Positions 35,116-46,970 are shown, counted from the first letter of the stretch. The stretch: DNA of 64,000 nucleotides from Certhia americana (GCA_018697195.1 CM031873.1:3867258-3931257); one strand, 5' to 3'. Program-made: numbers and translations. The notes: a model not told the origin generated them from the sequence alone.

Positions 35116-38100
35116 CAGTCACTCCAGATCTCATCTCCCAAGGAAATAATGCAAAAGCCAAACCTCTCTCCAGCTCTCACCCCTTGGTTTCTGTCTCACA
35201 GTGGGCTCTTCCCATTTTCTAGGTCGGAAAATAGAGCATTTGAGGAGCAGGCTGAGCAGCAGTGCTCCGGATGCGCTCCTGTGCCACCGTGGCTCAGGCA
35301 CACACGAGCCAAGCACTGCACCGGGATGTGCCTCCCTCTCCTTGAGGGAAATTTTTTTTTTTCCCCTGTTTTGCTGAACATGGCTGTCTTGATGGCAGCT
35401 GGCCAAGCTGGGAAAACAGATCTGTAAAAGGGGTACATAAATATATATATATATATATATATGGACTTTGTCAGCCTCAGCCTGTGTAGCCTGTGTTGGC
35501 CAGATCCCTTCGGCCACCCTTGTGTCGAAGTCACCGTCCCTGTGTCATGGCTCTTGGTAGGATACAGCCCCATGGTCTCCTCTACTCTGCATCCTCCGGG
35601 GCAGCCCTGTAAAAATGAGTCTCAAGAAGAGACTTTGCACATTGCTGAAGCAGGAAATCACTACTAGAGGTTTTTGGTCTACAGCTTAGAGAGGAAAACT
35701 GAGAAAACCTGAATTTTTGGAGAGGGGATGGCATATCCAAGGCATGAGAAATTGACAGGGAATTATCTGATCAACCCCTTTGATGGGCTTAAATAAAAAG
35801 TGAAAAATAAATGCTTTTCTCTATGTTTCTCTGTCACTATTGCTAAAATATTGAAGTTTAAACAAGGAGGCTTTTAATGGAGGGTTGTCTCACAGGGTGT
35901 ATTGTATTCACTGGAGTTTGCTCTCTCCTTGGCTAATTATATATATTTATCCATCTTATTGAAAGCTTCTCCAGGGCAAAGAGATGCTAGTTTATTTCTT
36001 TATTTAATAAAGGATATGCATAGTGGAGAGAGATCTGTTAAATATCAAGGCATTTCAGTCTCTGATACTCCTGCTCTGGCAGGGGCTGGGAGGGGACACT
36101 GCAGAGGGGACACTGGCAGGAGCAAGGAACTCCCACCTCCAGAGGCATGGCTGGGGGCAGGAGGGAGGGAAAGCTGGGCTAGGACATCTCATTTGTGGTT
36201 TGGACTGAAACTTCCTTGAGGATTTTGTGGGGATCCCCCATTTCCTTCACCCTCATTGACGAGTCAGGTCCAGCCCCTTTCCTGCTCACTGCCTGCTCTA
36301 GGTGATTGCACTGTAGCTGTTATTTCCCTCCTCCTTCATCCACCCAAACTCCTCTTTGTGTGTCTAGGTTTTAGTAAAACATCCTGTCTCTCCTAAAAAT
36401 ATATAAAGGTGTGATCTCCTGTGCAATGTCCCAGCACTTACAGCATCTTTGGGAAAAAGCCTCCAAACCAGAATCACCTGGTGCAGTTAGGACTAGTCCC
36501 TTCTGCTGCTTCTCCAGGTGCTATTTGCAAGATCCATTTGAAACCCATCAGTGGAGGAGGAGACCTCAAATATCCCCTCCCCAGGTAAATCTGTCTTTGC
36601 TTGCAGGCTCTGCACCCTCCCTGTCCAGGCTGGCCGGTGTCACCCCTGTATTTAAATGATGTTGCTGTCACACCCCACTGGGGACAGAGAGTGGGCTCAG
36701 GGCTTGTTGGGGAGATCCCAACATCCAGCAGATATTGGCTTAGGGGTCACCAGCTGCCTGGCATGAGGGGTTGCATTCAGTCAGGATGCTCTGGACATGA
36801 GCAGCAATCCTTTTTGCAGTGCTGGAGGGGCACATCAGGGCTGTGCCAGGCTGTGCTCCCAATCTCAGAGACCTCAGTGCACTCAAAGCACACACAGATC
36901 TCACCCAGCAGCAGCCTCAGCTCCTTTCTGTTCAATGAAAGCATTTCAGACACAAACCTGCTGTACCAAATGTGTGGCTGTTCCATTAGTGCCTATTTTA
37001 ATCACAGAAATGTAACACAGTGAGAGAAATCACAGCACTGCACAGGCAGGGACTGGCCCGGGCAGGAAGGCATCCATGTGACATGGTCACAGCAAAGTGT
37101 CATTATGGCCTGCCGGGGAGCAGCACTCATTTTCCTGTCAGGAAGGGTTGTTTCTCTGCTTGCAACTGTCAGACTCATGAATCCATGGAAATGGCACAAA
37201 TACAGGGGGTTATTTTCTATCTTTTCAATTTTGTTTTGAAGCTTGGTGAAAAATGTGAGATCTTCATTTGAAGCTGCTGCCAGACAGCTATGTGCTGGCT
37301 CCTTGGACTTTTTTACATCCTAATGATGCCGCTTTATTTATTTTTCTTTTTGCTTAGCTACCCAGCCGAGCATCATATGTTTTCTTCTGCAGGAAGACGA
37401 GCTCTCGGGAGTGTCTTCTGCTTTATGGCTTCATGCAGATTCTGCAGCTCTGGGCTGTCACTTACTGTCACTTATGCAATTGCTTGTTGAATCAGAGGGG
37501 GCTGTGGTCCTCATGCCTGGAGCATTTATTTGGGAATAACTGCTCTAGGTCAGGATAACAGCTAAAGGGCTGCACTGCTCTTTGGATTCATGTCCTGGGC
37601 TGGCAGCACCAGCACAGGGATGACATCATATGAGGAGATGTGGCTCCAGGCTTGGACTCCATCACCCATCCCCCCTCCCAGCTCTCTCTTTCATCCTGGC
37701 CAGCCACCCTCGAGGTGTGCTTTGTCTTTAAGCATCTCCTTCATCTCATGTGAGATGCAGGCAGGCGAGTGAAGTGGTGCAAGGTGAGACAGCTGGATTT
37801 TAGCAGAAGAGCACAAATTCAGTAAACAAAATTTTGGCAGTTGCTTCTGTGTAGAAGCTGAGGTGGATCCCTGGGTTACCACACCCAGACCTTCAGCTGA
37901 GCTGTCCCTCCAGATTCCCTGTGCAGCTGCTAGGCAGTGCTAGTGCACAACTCAGCTCCTCCTAAGGTGCATGTCAGAAAATAGGTCAGATGGATTGTGC
38001 TTTAAACGTGCTCATTTTCCTACAGGCAGTTGTGCTGACGAGCACAGATGCAGATACTTCTGCATGTCTGGAGTGGGAGGAGCACCCACCCTGAGAAAAC

Positions 38101-38848
38101 AGGGGCATTGTTATGTTGGAAAGGATGCTGATATCATTCCTGTTTTCCCCAGACAGCATCAGTGTCCCACACCCACCCCCTCATCTGTCTCGGGGTTCAG
38201 TGGCAGTAACAAGCCCCTGTGTCAGGTATCCTGAGCACACTGAGCTGCCACGGCAGTGTCTGTCACGCTGACCTGTGTCCCCAGGGCCCCCTGAGCTTGG
38301 GGACTGATGGAAAACTGCAGAGAAACTGTTCACAGTGATTCCTGCCCAGGGGAGGGGTGGGAGAAGACTAAACCTGGTACCTGAGCATCGAGTCCCCTGC
38401 TGCCCCTCTTCCCTCCTGGAGCAGCAAACTCTTTTATGAATGTTTCTCAGACAAAACAGCACCTTGTGCCCTGCTCACCCCTGCCAACAATTTGGGCTGG
38501 TTGCAAGGGCACTGCTAAGGAGCTCCCATGAGAGAGGAGGGGTGGTGAAGCCTCTTTAAGGGAGATGTCAGCTCCCAGTCCCAGCCTGAGTGGCCCCTTC
38601 CCAGCAGCTGGAGGTGTGAGGTGCCAAGGGCAGTGTGTGCAGTGCTCTCTGCTTAGGGAATCTGCTCAGTTTTAATATTGGAAATTAGATTGCCATTTGA
38701 TTGGGGCAGGAAGCACAGAGAGCTGTGCAGCAGTTCGATGTTGCTGGTCAGGAGGGGTAATAACCAACACAGGGAGATGGTAGTGCCAGAGACTGAGTGT
38801 AAGATTTAAGGGGAGTTAAGTAGTGTTTTCAGTTTAGAGCCATTCCCT
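35116..38848. other. Unique sequence with an AT dinucleotide repeat and a conserved-looking patch
   Basis: No gene is recognised. A short (AT)n lies at 35440-35462. Positions 37200-37490 look conserved (TCCTAATGATGCCGC, CTACCCAGCCGAGC). All open frames appear accidental. Confidence 0.5.
35440..35462. repeat. (AT)n microsatellite
   Basis: About eleven uninterrupted AT units, likely to vary in length between individuals. Confidence 0.85.
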
Positions 38849-38849
38849 G

Positions 38850-39115
38850 TGTCCTGTCACCACAGGACTTGGTCCCAGTCCCTCTCCATCTCTCCTGGAG
38901 CCCCTTTAGGCCCTGGAAGAGGCTCTGAGCTCTCCCTGGAGCCTTTTCTTCTCCAGGTCACCCCCAGCTCTCCCAGCCTGGCTGCAGAGCAGAGGAGCTC
39001 TAGCCCTTGGAGCATCTCCATGACCTCCTCTGGACTCTCTGCAGCAGCTCCACATCCTTCTGATGTTTGGAGCCCCAGAGCTGGAAGCATCTCCAGGTGG
39101 GAGGTCAGAAGCAGA
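38850..39115 (-). mobile_element. CR1 LINE fragment, minus strand
   Basis: On the plus strand the reversed CR1 landmarks appear in order: CTTTTCTTCTCCAGG, CCCCAGCTCTCCCAGCCTG, AGCATCTCCATGACCTCCTC, TGGACTCTCTGCAGCAGCTC, CACATCCTTCTGATG, GGAGCCCCAGAGCTGGAAGC and CTCCAGGTGGGAGGTC. The piece comes from upstream of the usual 3' end, and the 3' terminus itself is missing or unrecognisable. Confidence 0.9.
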
Positions 39116-39224
39116 AATCCTCACTCCTGGGCACAGGAGAGCAGAAGCACCCACCCAGCGGCTGAGCAGAGCCTACAAACCTCTGCAGCTCCTTCCAACA
39201 GCCGCCAAAGCTCTGGAATGTGCT

Positions 39225-39570
39225 CCCCTCCTTCTCCGGGATGGGAAGGGAGCAGCTTGCAAATCCAGGGGGGGGTGTTTGTGTGCAGACAGCTCCGCAC
39301 GTGTGCTGCAGCCCCGCATCGCCCCTGCAACGCCAGCGCAGCCTCGGGCTGCTGGAAATGTCTGCGAAGAGCTGAGCAGGCGAGAATGCGGGGAGACAGG
39401 GAAAAGAGGGAGGGCACTGCTGCCTGATGGAAACCCCGGCAGCACCTTGACCCCGTCAGCAGCGCCTGGCATCGCCCGCTGCGCTGATGGGAAGTGGCAA
39501 GAGAGGGAGATGCTTTATTGGCGCTGGGTTACGGAAGGGGCAGGCAGCTGAAGGCGACGGGCTATTGTCT
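39225..39570. promoter_or_regulatory. CpG-island-like patch
   Basis: CpGs are dense across 39200-39560, including CCCCGCATCGCC, AACGCCAGCGCAG, TGCGGGGAG, CAGCGCCTGGCATCGCCCGC and GGCGACGGG. It directly follows the CR1 fragment. A plus-strand frame (39063-39551, 162 codons) crosses it but has no recognised domain. It could be an orphan CpG island or an unannotated promoter. Confidence 0.4.
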
Positions 39571-39636
39571 GAGAGAGGAAATTTATTACAGGGCACCACC
39601 ACACAAAGCCTAAATTAGGCTACCCAGGAAAAGGAA

Positions 39637-39691
39637 TAAAAAAAAAAAAAAAAAAGCAAAAAAAAAAACAAACCCACCAAAAATAAAAAAC
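39637..39691. repeat. A-rich low-complexity tract
   Basis: Two long A-runs separated by GC, followed by AAAC- and AAAT-containing sequence. No retrocopy body is recognised. Confidence 0.8.
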
Positions 39692-39795
39692 CCCTTGGTG
39701 TGTGGTGTGATATGTATGCAGAGCTTGTCATATCGAGTAATGTAGTGCAATAAGGCTGAACCAGGCAGTAATGGGCTGTGTGGCTGCTGCTCTGC

Positions 39796-39801
39796 CTCCC
39801 T

Positions 39802-39852
<51 letters not shown>

Positions 39853-39877
39853 CCTCTCTCTCTCTTTCTCTCTCTCT
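39796..39877 (+). repeat. Long pyrimidine tract, (TCCC)n then (CT)n
   Basis: About 80 bases with almost no purines: TCCC units pass into more than twenty CT units, interrupted once by CCCC and once by TTT. A long homopyrimidine-homopurine tract with partial mirror symmetry can adopt triplex (H-DNA) structure. A purine tract lies 90 bases downstream on the same strand. Confidence 0.92.
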
Positions 39878-39966
39878 GTATTTTTGTTGTTTTTGTCGTT
39901 GCAGCGGGACCTTAATGGTGTTCTTTAAACAGATGCTTGAGGAGTCCTAGTCCAGCGAGCAGTGAT

Positions 39967-40058
39967 TAAAAAAAAAAAAAAAAAAAAACAAAAAAGAAAG
40001 AAGGGAAAAAAAAAGAGGAGAAAGAAAAAAAAAAAAAAGAAAAGAAAAAGGGGGGGGA
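39967..40058 (+). repeat. Long purine tract (A/AAG-rich)
   Basis: About 90 bases, almost all purine, with A-runs of up to about twenty, AAAG and GAGG interruptions and a terminal G8. It is low-complexity sequence with no coding meaning. The 65-residue Lys-rich frame across it is an artefact of the tract. Confidence 0.9.
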
Positions 40059-40139
40059 ATGTTAAAAGCACAAGATTGGCAGAAATCATTTTTCAAAAGA
40101 AAAGAGCTTGGGGGTGGGGACGAGCTGGGAGAAGACTGT

Positions 40140-40720
40140 CAGGCTGTGGAAAAGTTTAATAAATTCCATGTCACTCTAAAGACTGTCATGTGCAGAGTTG
40201 CCCAAGGCCAATAAAACCCGATAAACCTCTGATAGGCTGGCTCTGCTGCACGGGCACGCATTATTGCTTTGATACTTTACACAAAAATAGGGTGCTTTTT
40301 TGTTGTTTTTGATATGGTAAGAGGCCTTGCAGTGTGCTGTTCTTTATAAGAGATATATATAAAATCCATGATAAAAACACCAAAGGAGTTAAGTGTGTAG
40401 CTGTCATCAGTTACTATTTAACTGAGCGAAACATGTTAAAAGCAGCAACAATACAATATAGCAGTGAATGCATGAGAGCTCAGGCAATCTTCCTCCCACA
40501 TTTAAGAGAAAGTGCTTTTTAAAACTGTAATCTTGGTCGGATTCACGGGGAGGGGGAGAAGGCAAGATGAAGAAAGTGGGGAGAAACATCTCTTATTTTT
40601 GTTAAACTTCAGCAAGTCATTTATTTGCCTGACGTGGCAGGCCTTGGAGTATTTGTTTAATTTTTCTCTCAGGAATGGCTTGGCTGAAGGAGTGTGGTAA
40701 AGCTGAGGCCAGCCTGGTTC
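40140..40720. promoter_or_regulatory. Conserved-looking non-coding block
   Basis: A strong candidate by texture. AT-rich motifs (TTTAATAAATTCC, CCAATAAAACCCGATAAACC, GCATTATTGC, TTTATAAGAGATATATA) are mixed with retained CpGs, and there is no recent repeat over about 580 bases. It carries GATAA cores at 40221-40225 and 40370. Open frames are at most about 60 codons. Confidence 0.4.
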
Positions 40721-43100
40721 TCAGCATGGGATAGGGGTCTGAGGTGCCAGCCTGGGGAGCAGCAGCAGCACCTGTGCTCCCACCTTTGGGTGGTTCAGAT
40801 GAGCTCTCCCAGCCTTAATTTCCCCCTGTGGGAGCACAGGGATGATGTTCAGGGCACGTTTGCATGGTGCACCTTTGCACACTGGTCAGTGCATGGAAAA
40901 GGGGCTGCTGGAGCAGCAAATCCCTAGCTGGGAATCAAGGAGGTGTTTTCACCAGGTTGAGGTCCTCGCCCATGATCCCTGAGCTTTGAGATGACCTGGG
41001 AATCACTATTAAAAAAGGGGGGAAGCTGCCTTTCTCCTGGCCAGGGCTGCAGCACCCCTGCCCAGGGCTGACCCAGTTTCCTTGGTGTCCCTCTGAACCC
41101 CAGTGAAACTAAAGGATTTGGAGAGGGCAGGGAAAAGAGCCCAGATGGCCAGTGTGGGGCTGTGGTGGTGGGGCAGGCTGGCCCCAGGGTTTCTGTGCCA
41201 GTTTTCCAAGCCCTTCTCCTTGCCCTGGAGAAGGTGGATGGCAGAGCTGGATCCCCACTGTCCCACAGTGCAGCATCACCACCTCTCTATTTATTACCCA
41301 TCTTTTCCCCTTTGCTCCTATTTGTTGTGCTGGTACCTGGAAGGCAAATGGGTCACGATTCAAACACTCCCAGTGCCAAACTGGGTGATATTTGGGGTTT
41401 AATGGTTGCCTCTCCAAGGAACTGGAAGTCACAACCAGGAGTTTGCAACAAGTGCAGGAGGCTGCAGAGAGCTGGGAGTGCCTGGACAGGGGAGCAGCTC
41501 CCCCCAAGCCTTGCTCTGAATTTCCACATAACTTTCTACACATTTATCTTCTGGGCAAGCTGAAGTTTTGCAGGTTTGGGTGTTTCTCCAAAGCTGAATA
41601 GTTGGAATATTTGGGCTGATAGTTGGAATATTTGGGCAAGGGCAGTTTGGTCGGCTGCAGCAGGCAAGGCAGTGTAAGAAATTCCTTTTTTTCTATTGTT
41701 ATAGGAGAAGTACTTGCAGGGTGTCATTTCCAAAGATGAAATTTGGCCTGGGAAGACCTGCTGTTGAGAAGTGCTTCTCGTTGTTCTGCAAGAAATTGGA
41801 TTTGATTCGTCTGAGTTATGAACCTTTGATAATCATAAGTTTACCATAGCCAATACATTTTTCTCCTAAACTCCCAGCTGATTTTCTATAATTTTCTCCC
41901 TCATCCAGACACATATTTCACAAGGAAAAACATGACTCTAGAAAAATCCTCCTCTTCCCTCAGTGCCACAGTAGGCTGGGAGGTGCTCACTCAGATTTTA
42001 CAAAACACACACAAATACAGGCTCACTAAATGAGGGGAGGGGGTGTTGCCTATTTTCCCCCTCTGTAAAGAACTGATTTTCTTTCTGAAGGATCTTTGGA
42101 GGAAGATATTACAGAGCTTGAAATTTAATTCCAGCAATTTTGAAGATTCAGGTTGTATCTCTCCTTCTGCTGGGGAACTGGTGAGTCACTCAACCTCTTG
42201 GCCTTTCCCTGGCCAATCAGAGACAAGAATTTGCCTTTTTTCCCAAAACTGCCTGCTTTTGCCTATCAAAATACAAATTCTTTTGGGTCTGGAAGATGCA
42301 GTCCTGGATGGTCCCTCTCTCTTCTATTGTGTTTACAACATCTGTCTGTGGAAGGACAAGCCATGGGCACCCCAGCAGCATTTTACAGAGGGAGAAAATG
42401 TGCCTTTAGCCAACATGTTGTTTCTGGTGAGATAAATAGTGATTTCCTGGCAAAATTACTGTTTGCATAAAGCTTTGCCTCATCTGTCCTCTGGCTTCCT
42501 TCAGGAGGCCACAGCTCAGGTCAATGCAAGGAGGATGTGTTTATACAGATACCTGCAGAAGGGAGAGGTAAAGAAAAGAATTGGAAATGTTTAATGTTGT
42601 CCACATATCAGCAGAGTTCACTCTGTTCATCATAATCCCATTTTCTGCCTCAGACTTGTCATTACTGCCCACTGGATTTGGGGAGATAGCAGCAGGAAAT
42701 GAGCTGGAAAAACATCAGACAGTTTGGGTCTTTTTTTAAAAAGTCATTAACACCTTTAATATATTTAATGAACTGCAAGCAGCCCTCGGAGTGGAGAAGG
42801 ATAAATTCACTGTGGGTGAGACAGTGAAGAGAGGCTCTGCAGAAAGGCAGGAGGAGAGTCCTGGGTTTATTTGGGCTGGAGGGCAAGGACAGCTTAGGGC
42901 AAGCCCTGTCAAAAATGGCAAAGAGAAGGGAGATGAAAAAGGCAGGAGAGTGTGGTTCCTTCTCCTCCGGAGAGTCTCCATAGGCAGAGATGTGCAAGTG
43001 GCTCCTGTTCTGCCCTGCATCAGCAATATTGTAGTGCTTGCAGAGGTGTTGTCACCATGAAGGTGTACCATCACCTGTTTGCACCTTGGAGAGAGGCACA
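40721..43100. other. Unique sequence, nothing recognised
   Basis: No exon, RNA gene or named repeat apart from a 21-base tandem duplication at 41598-41637. A short MIR-like stretch near 42180-42205 (AGTCACTCAACCTCTTGG) is too short to call. Confidence 0.5.
41598..41637. repeat. 21-base tandem duplication
   Basis: ATAGTTGGAATATTTGGGC occurs twice with a period of 21 bases and no mismatch over the repeated 19 bases, so a recent local duplication. Confidence 0.85.
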
Positions 43101-43104
43101 ATGT

Positions 43105-43795
43105 TGTGGTTTGAACGCCAGGTGTCTGCTAGGGAAGGCAGGAGCCTCCCTTGGAATGGAGAATGCAAACCCCCTCCCTCCCAATTATTATAATTTTGAA
43201 ATTACGGAGCTCTCAGGTGAAGATATGGGAATAGGAATAACAGTTCTTTAGTAGGGGAACTAAAAGAAAAAGAAATAAAACCAAAGCACAATCAGTATAA
43301 CAAAAGAGAAAAAACCCAAACAAACAAATAAACAAACCAAACCCAGTGCCAGAGTCAGGATCCCAGCTGTCCCCTGTGGGTCAGGGTGTTGGTGGCAGTG
43401 CCATCCCATGGTGGCTGCAGTCCCAGTGGCAGATGTGGCTCTGGTGAAGTGATGCTCCTGGAGAAATGTGGAGTTTTTCACTGATGGTCCAGTGGTAAGA
43501 GATGGGCCTGGTGTTCCTCTGAGAATCCAGTGGAAAGGTTGCCTTGGTGTTCCAACTCCCAGATTTTTATCCAGGTAGGAATACTTGGCTCCCCTCCCCT
43601 GGCTGGAGCATTTCCCAGTGGGATGATGGAATTTTCTCAGTGACACTCACTGGCCCATGAGCAGAAGATCTCTCCCTGGAGGGAAGATGGGTTGTGAGGA
43701 GAAAGAAAACTGCCCCAGCTGGTTTTTTGATATTGGCCATGGACAGACAATTACCCCATCCCCCGACCCCAGTTTCATCAGATACTGACAGAATC
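43105..43795 (-). mobile_element. Solo LTR of a songbird-type endogenous retrovirus
   Basis: I recognise this block from other passerine genomes. Its plus-strand start is TGTGGTTTGAACGCCAGG, followed by AAGGCAGGAGCCTCCC, ATGGAGAATGCAAACCCCC, GGAATAGGAATAACAGTTC, GTGGGTCAGGGTGTTGG, ATCCAGGTAGGAATACTTGG and GAGCATTTCCCAGTGGGATG, in that order. The LTR is read on the minus strand: a GATAAAAA TATA-like box lies near 43565-43572, and a decayed poly(A) signal lies near 43240-43247. No gag, pol or env remnant is attached. The left end is fairly firm; the right end is a guess. Confidence 0.75.
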
Positions 43796-44304
43796 CACAG
43801 TTTTGGTTATATTTTGCACTGCAGCCCATGACACACACCATCACCTGCCCATGGCTCACAGCAGGCAGGCTCAGCTGCGCACCCCTGTTTGCTGTTCTCA
43901 GTTTCCTGAAGCAGACCAGAAAGGGGAGGTGAAGCCAAGGTGTTATTCCAGTCCAAGCTGAATTCCTCGCTGCCCACAGTGCTCCAGAGAGGCAACTGTA
44001 AATCTCAACCCATTTAACCATTGTTAGGTCGGTGCAATGCATCCCAGGGGAGGCCCTGCTGCAGCTTCATGCCGGCCAAACTTCAGCACTTCTGTTTTGG
44101 CACCACCAGCTACAACTCGTGCACCAGCCCAGAGCCCTAGGAGCTGCACAGGGCTTTGCCACTGCCCTCTCCTGCTGGCTCCAGCCTTCTCTGACCATGA
44201 TAAAGCACTGGAGATATTGCTCTTCCTATGTACCAGCAGTACTGTCTGCACACCTACAAGCAGATCTAATTTGCAGTATGTCTCTCGGGTGGGGAGAGGA
44301 ATTT
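43796..44304. other. Unique sequence between an LTR and a MIR-like fragment
   Basis: No gene is seen. The left part may still include the inner end of the LTR, whose boundary I cannot fix. The short open frames are chance-like. Confidence 0.4.
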
Positions 44305-44422
44305 ATCCTTCTGACAGGCAGAGAGGAGCCAAGTGCCTTGTCCAAAGCATGGAGTGAGTCTGTGAATTAACAAGGACTCAGCCCAGACCTGAACTGGTGC
44401 CCCAGCTCCTGGCACACACACC
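44305..44422 (-). repeat. MIR-like SINE fragment
   Basis: The plus strand follows the reversed MIR consensus: GACAGGCAGAGAGGAGCCAAG, TGCCTTGTCCAAAG, GGAGTGAGTCTGTGAATT, GACTCAGCCCAGACCTGAAC, then GCCCCAGCTCC. This corresponds to the CORE and tRNA-derived parts of MIR, a family older than the split of birds and mammals. It is strongly diverged and rare in bird genomes. Confidence 0.5.
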
Positions 44423-46265
44423 CTGCCTGCTGGCAGCTGCTGAAGCATGAGGGGAGAGCAGAGCAATTTGTTTTGCAGGTTGCTTATTTATAAGGACAGG
44501 TGCTCTTTTTTTGGGTTTTGCAGCAATTTATAATTTAAAATTGTCTGGGCTGACATGTCCCACATCCTCAGGGCCCCGTGGGGGGCAGAGGTGGGAAGCT
44601 GGGATGAAGAGGCAGCACAGGCTGTGAGGGGCAGTGCTGGGGGCTGCCCAGGGGCTCTGCTGCACAGCCCTGCTGGCACTGAGTGCTGGCTCCAGGCTGG
44701 AGCCCTGGGCTCTGTTCCAGGCTGAGAAGAGCTCACAGGATTTAACAGGTGTTAGCTACAGTGCCACTTCCCTGCTCTCTTGACCCTTTCCATATCCCAT
44801 TTCTCAGCCTGGTACAAATTTGTCCCAGTCACCACATCTCCTGTCCCATCCCGGTTATTGCCCCTTGGGCATCTCAGCCTGGATCCTCCCTTCTCTGACC
44901 TCTCTTCCCTTCTCCCTTTCCCCACCCACCCTGCCAGTCTCAGTCATGCCCTCCCAGGCTCTTTCCCAACCCCATCTCTGCACCAGGGCAGTCTCCAGCA
45001 CCCAGGGGACAGCCCTGCCTCCCACCTCTTCTTTGTGCAGCTCCTCATCAGCACAGTGGCAAAGGTAAGGCCTCGGCCACCACGCTCTGAATTTCAAGTT
45101 CCCCCTCCAAAGTATGCAAAATTGTCCAAAAATTTCCTTCCAACATAATTGTCCCCATCCTCTCCACAAAAACAGCTGGGCTGCAGAGGCTGGAGATGGT
45201 GCTGGGACAGCTGGAGAGGCTCACACTTACTGCAGAAAGTTTCAACCCAAACAATTAAATCCCTGAAAGAATTTCCAAAAGCACCTAAGCAGGTTACATG
45301 CCTAATTCCCAGAGCCCAATGGGACTTGGACAGCTAATCTTCTTAGCTGCTTTTGAAAATCTTTGCCAGGTGCCTGTTTGCATGTTTAGGTGCTCTAAAA
45401 CCTTGCGAGTCTGAGCTGCGGAGTGTGGTCAGTTTGGGTCACAGCAGAATTGCAGCAAATCCCATCTGGAGACGGTTATTTGGGTTTAAATCTGAGCTGG
45501 GCAACCAGCAGGGTCCCCAGCCCTGCTGAGGGACACCATATGTCCTTCGTCACTTTGTTCTAGTCTACTTTTGGCAGACTTATCATGGGTAAGGCAGAAA
45601 GGCAGAGCCTTCCCTGTGGGCCCTGCCCAGAGAGCCTCAGCTCTGTCAGGTACCACAGAAAGGCTCTACTGCCAAAACCCTCCCTGTGCTGTGGGGTTTT
45701 TTGGTACATCTGGCCCATAACGACCATTGCTGTGTGTAACTGAAGGTCCAGGCCAGCAGGAGAAAAGGCAAAGCCTCCAAGGAAGAGCATTGCCTGGTTG
45801 GAGCTGGAGCAGGGCAGCTCTGTGTGGAGCAGCAATGCTTCTGTCCTTACAGTGCTGCTGAAAATCAGAAACTGATGATGCAAAGCGCTGAGCTCCTGGC
45901 CAACACTTCTGATGGAAGGAGAAACTTTCTGGAGCTTTGGAAAACCAGGCCACAGGTTTTGAGTGTGGAACACAGACCCATATGAAAATCTTGGCTGTAG
46001 GACAACGAGGACAACCCCGATCTGTGGGAGCAGAGGGAGATGCTCCAGCTGGCAGCATGAGGAGAAGAACTCAGAAGTCTTGTGTGCTGGCTCCTTGAAA
46101 ACTCAGGAGATCAGCAGCAGTGCCCAGCACCCCGGGGGATGCCCACACTGGCACAACCACCAACCCCAAACCCTGACAACCCCTCCACTCTGAGACTGGG
46201 ACTCTGACCCCCCCCTTTATCCAACCCTACCCCACCCCCCAAAAGTGACCCCATTTTCTGGGAAA
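44423..46265. other. Unique sequence, nothing recognised
   Basis: No supported exon or mobile element. A pyrimidine-rich stretch at 44850-45010 gives a minus-strand frame full of Glu, Arg and Gly, as expected from purine-rich translation. Confidence 0.5.
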
Positions 46266-46920
46266 TTATTTCCACTGCAGTAATTGCAGGCTGGAAATTA
46301 GACCCCAGCCTTCAAAGAGCAGGCTCTGAAGTGCACATTAGCTCTCTGCCGGGATGAGCCATCCTACCAGTCCCTGCTCGTCTCCTGCCTGAAATTATGT
46401 TTGACTACAGGGCATGAAATGTTATTCATCCTTCCCCATCTCCCTCCCATCCGTTTCTATTCAGATTCAGCACCGAGTGGTAGCAGCAGCAGGTATATGA
46501 AAAGGATTTTCAGGTGTTCATGTGTCTTTTCTTTCTTTTTTTTCCCCCAGTTCCCCTTTTACACATGATAAAGCAGCATGAAAGGCAAAGCAAATGAGAA
46601 TGGGGAAGAAAGTGCTGGATTTAAAGCAATCTGTGAGCACGGGGGTGTTTATTATCTGCAAAGATGGGGCTGTGTTGTGCAGGGTGAGTGGCAGCGTGGC
46701 CCCAAGAGCCACCTCTCCCATGGCCATGGTCGAGGCTGGTGTGGAAATGGCAGCTGATGGGCATGAGGTTAATTCTCATTTCACTCCCTGGCAGTAGCAA
46801 TTTCACGGATCTCGTCATCTGTGGACAGTTGTAGAAAGGGGAGATCAGAAATGACAAATATCTACATTAACTTCAGAGATTAAAATGCTACCAAATGATC
46901 TTTTAATATGAAACTGCTGG
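46266..46920. promoter_or_regulatory. Conserved-looking non-coding block
   Basis: The sequence has GCAGTAATTGCAGGC, GGAAATTAGACC, GCACATTAGC and TGAAATTATG motifs, retained CpGs (46350, 46379, 46474) and no repeat. The texture is enhancer-like. A TTTTA microsatellite follows. Confidence 0.35.
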
Positions 46921-46970
46921 TGGTTCTGGGATTTGGTTGGTATAAGGGACCATTGTCAGTTTGGGATTTG

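Noticed and set aside
39962..40159. Lys/Arg-rich 65-codon frame
   Set aside because: It is only the translation of an A/AAG purine tract.
42175..42210. Short MIR-like string (AGTCACTCAACCTCTTGG)
   Set aside because: Only about 20 bases match and the flanks do not continue the MIR consensus.
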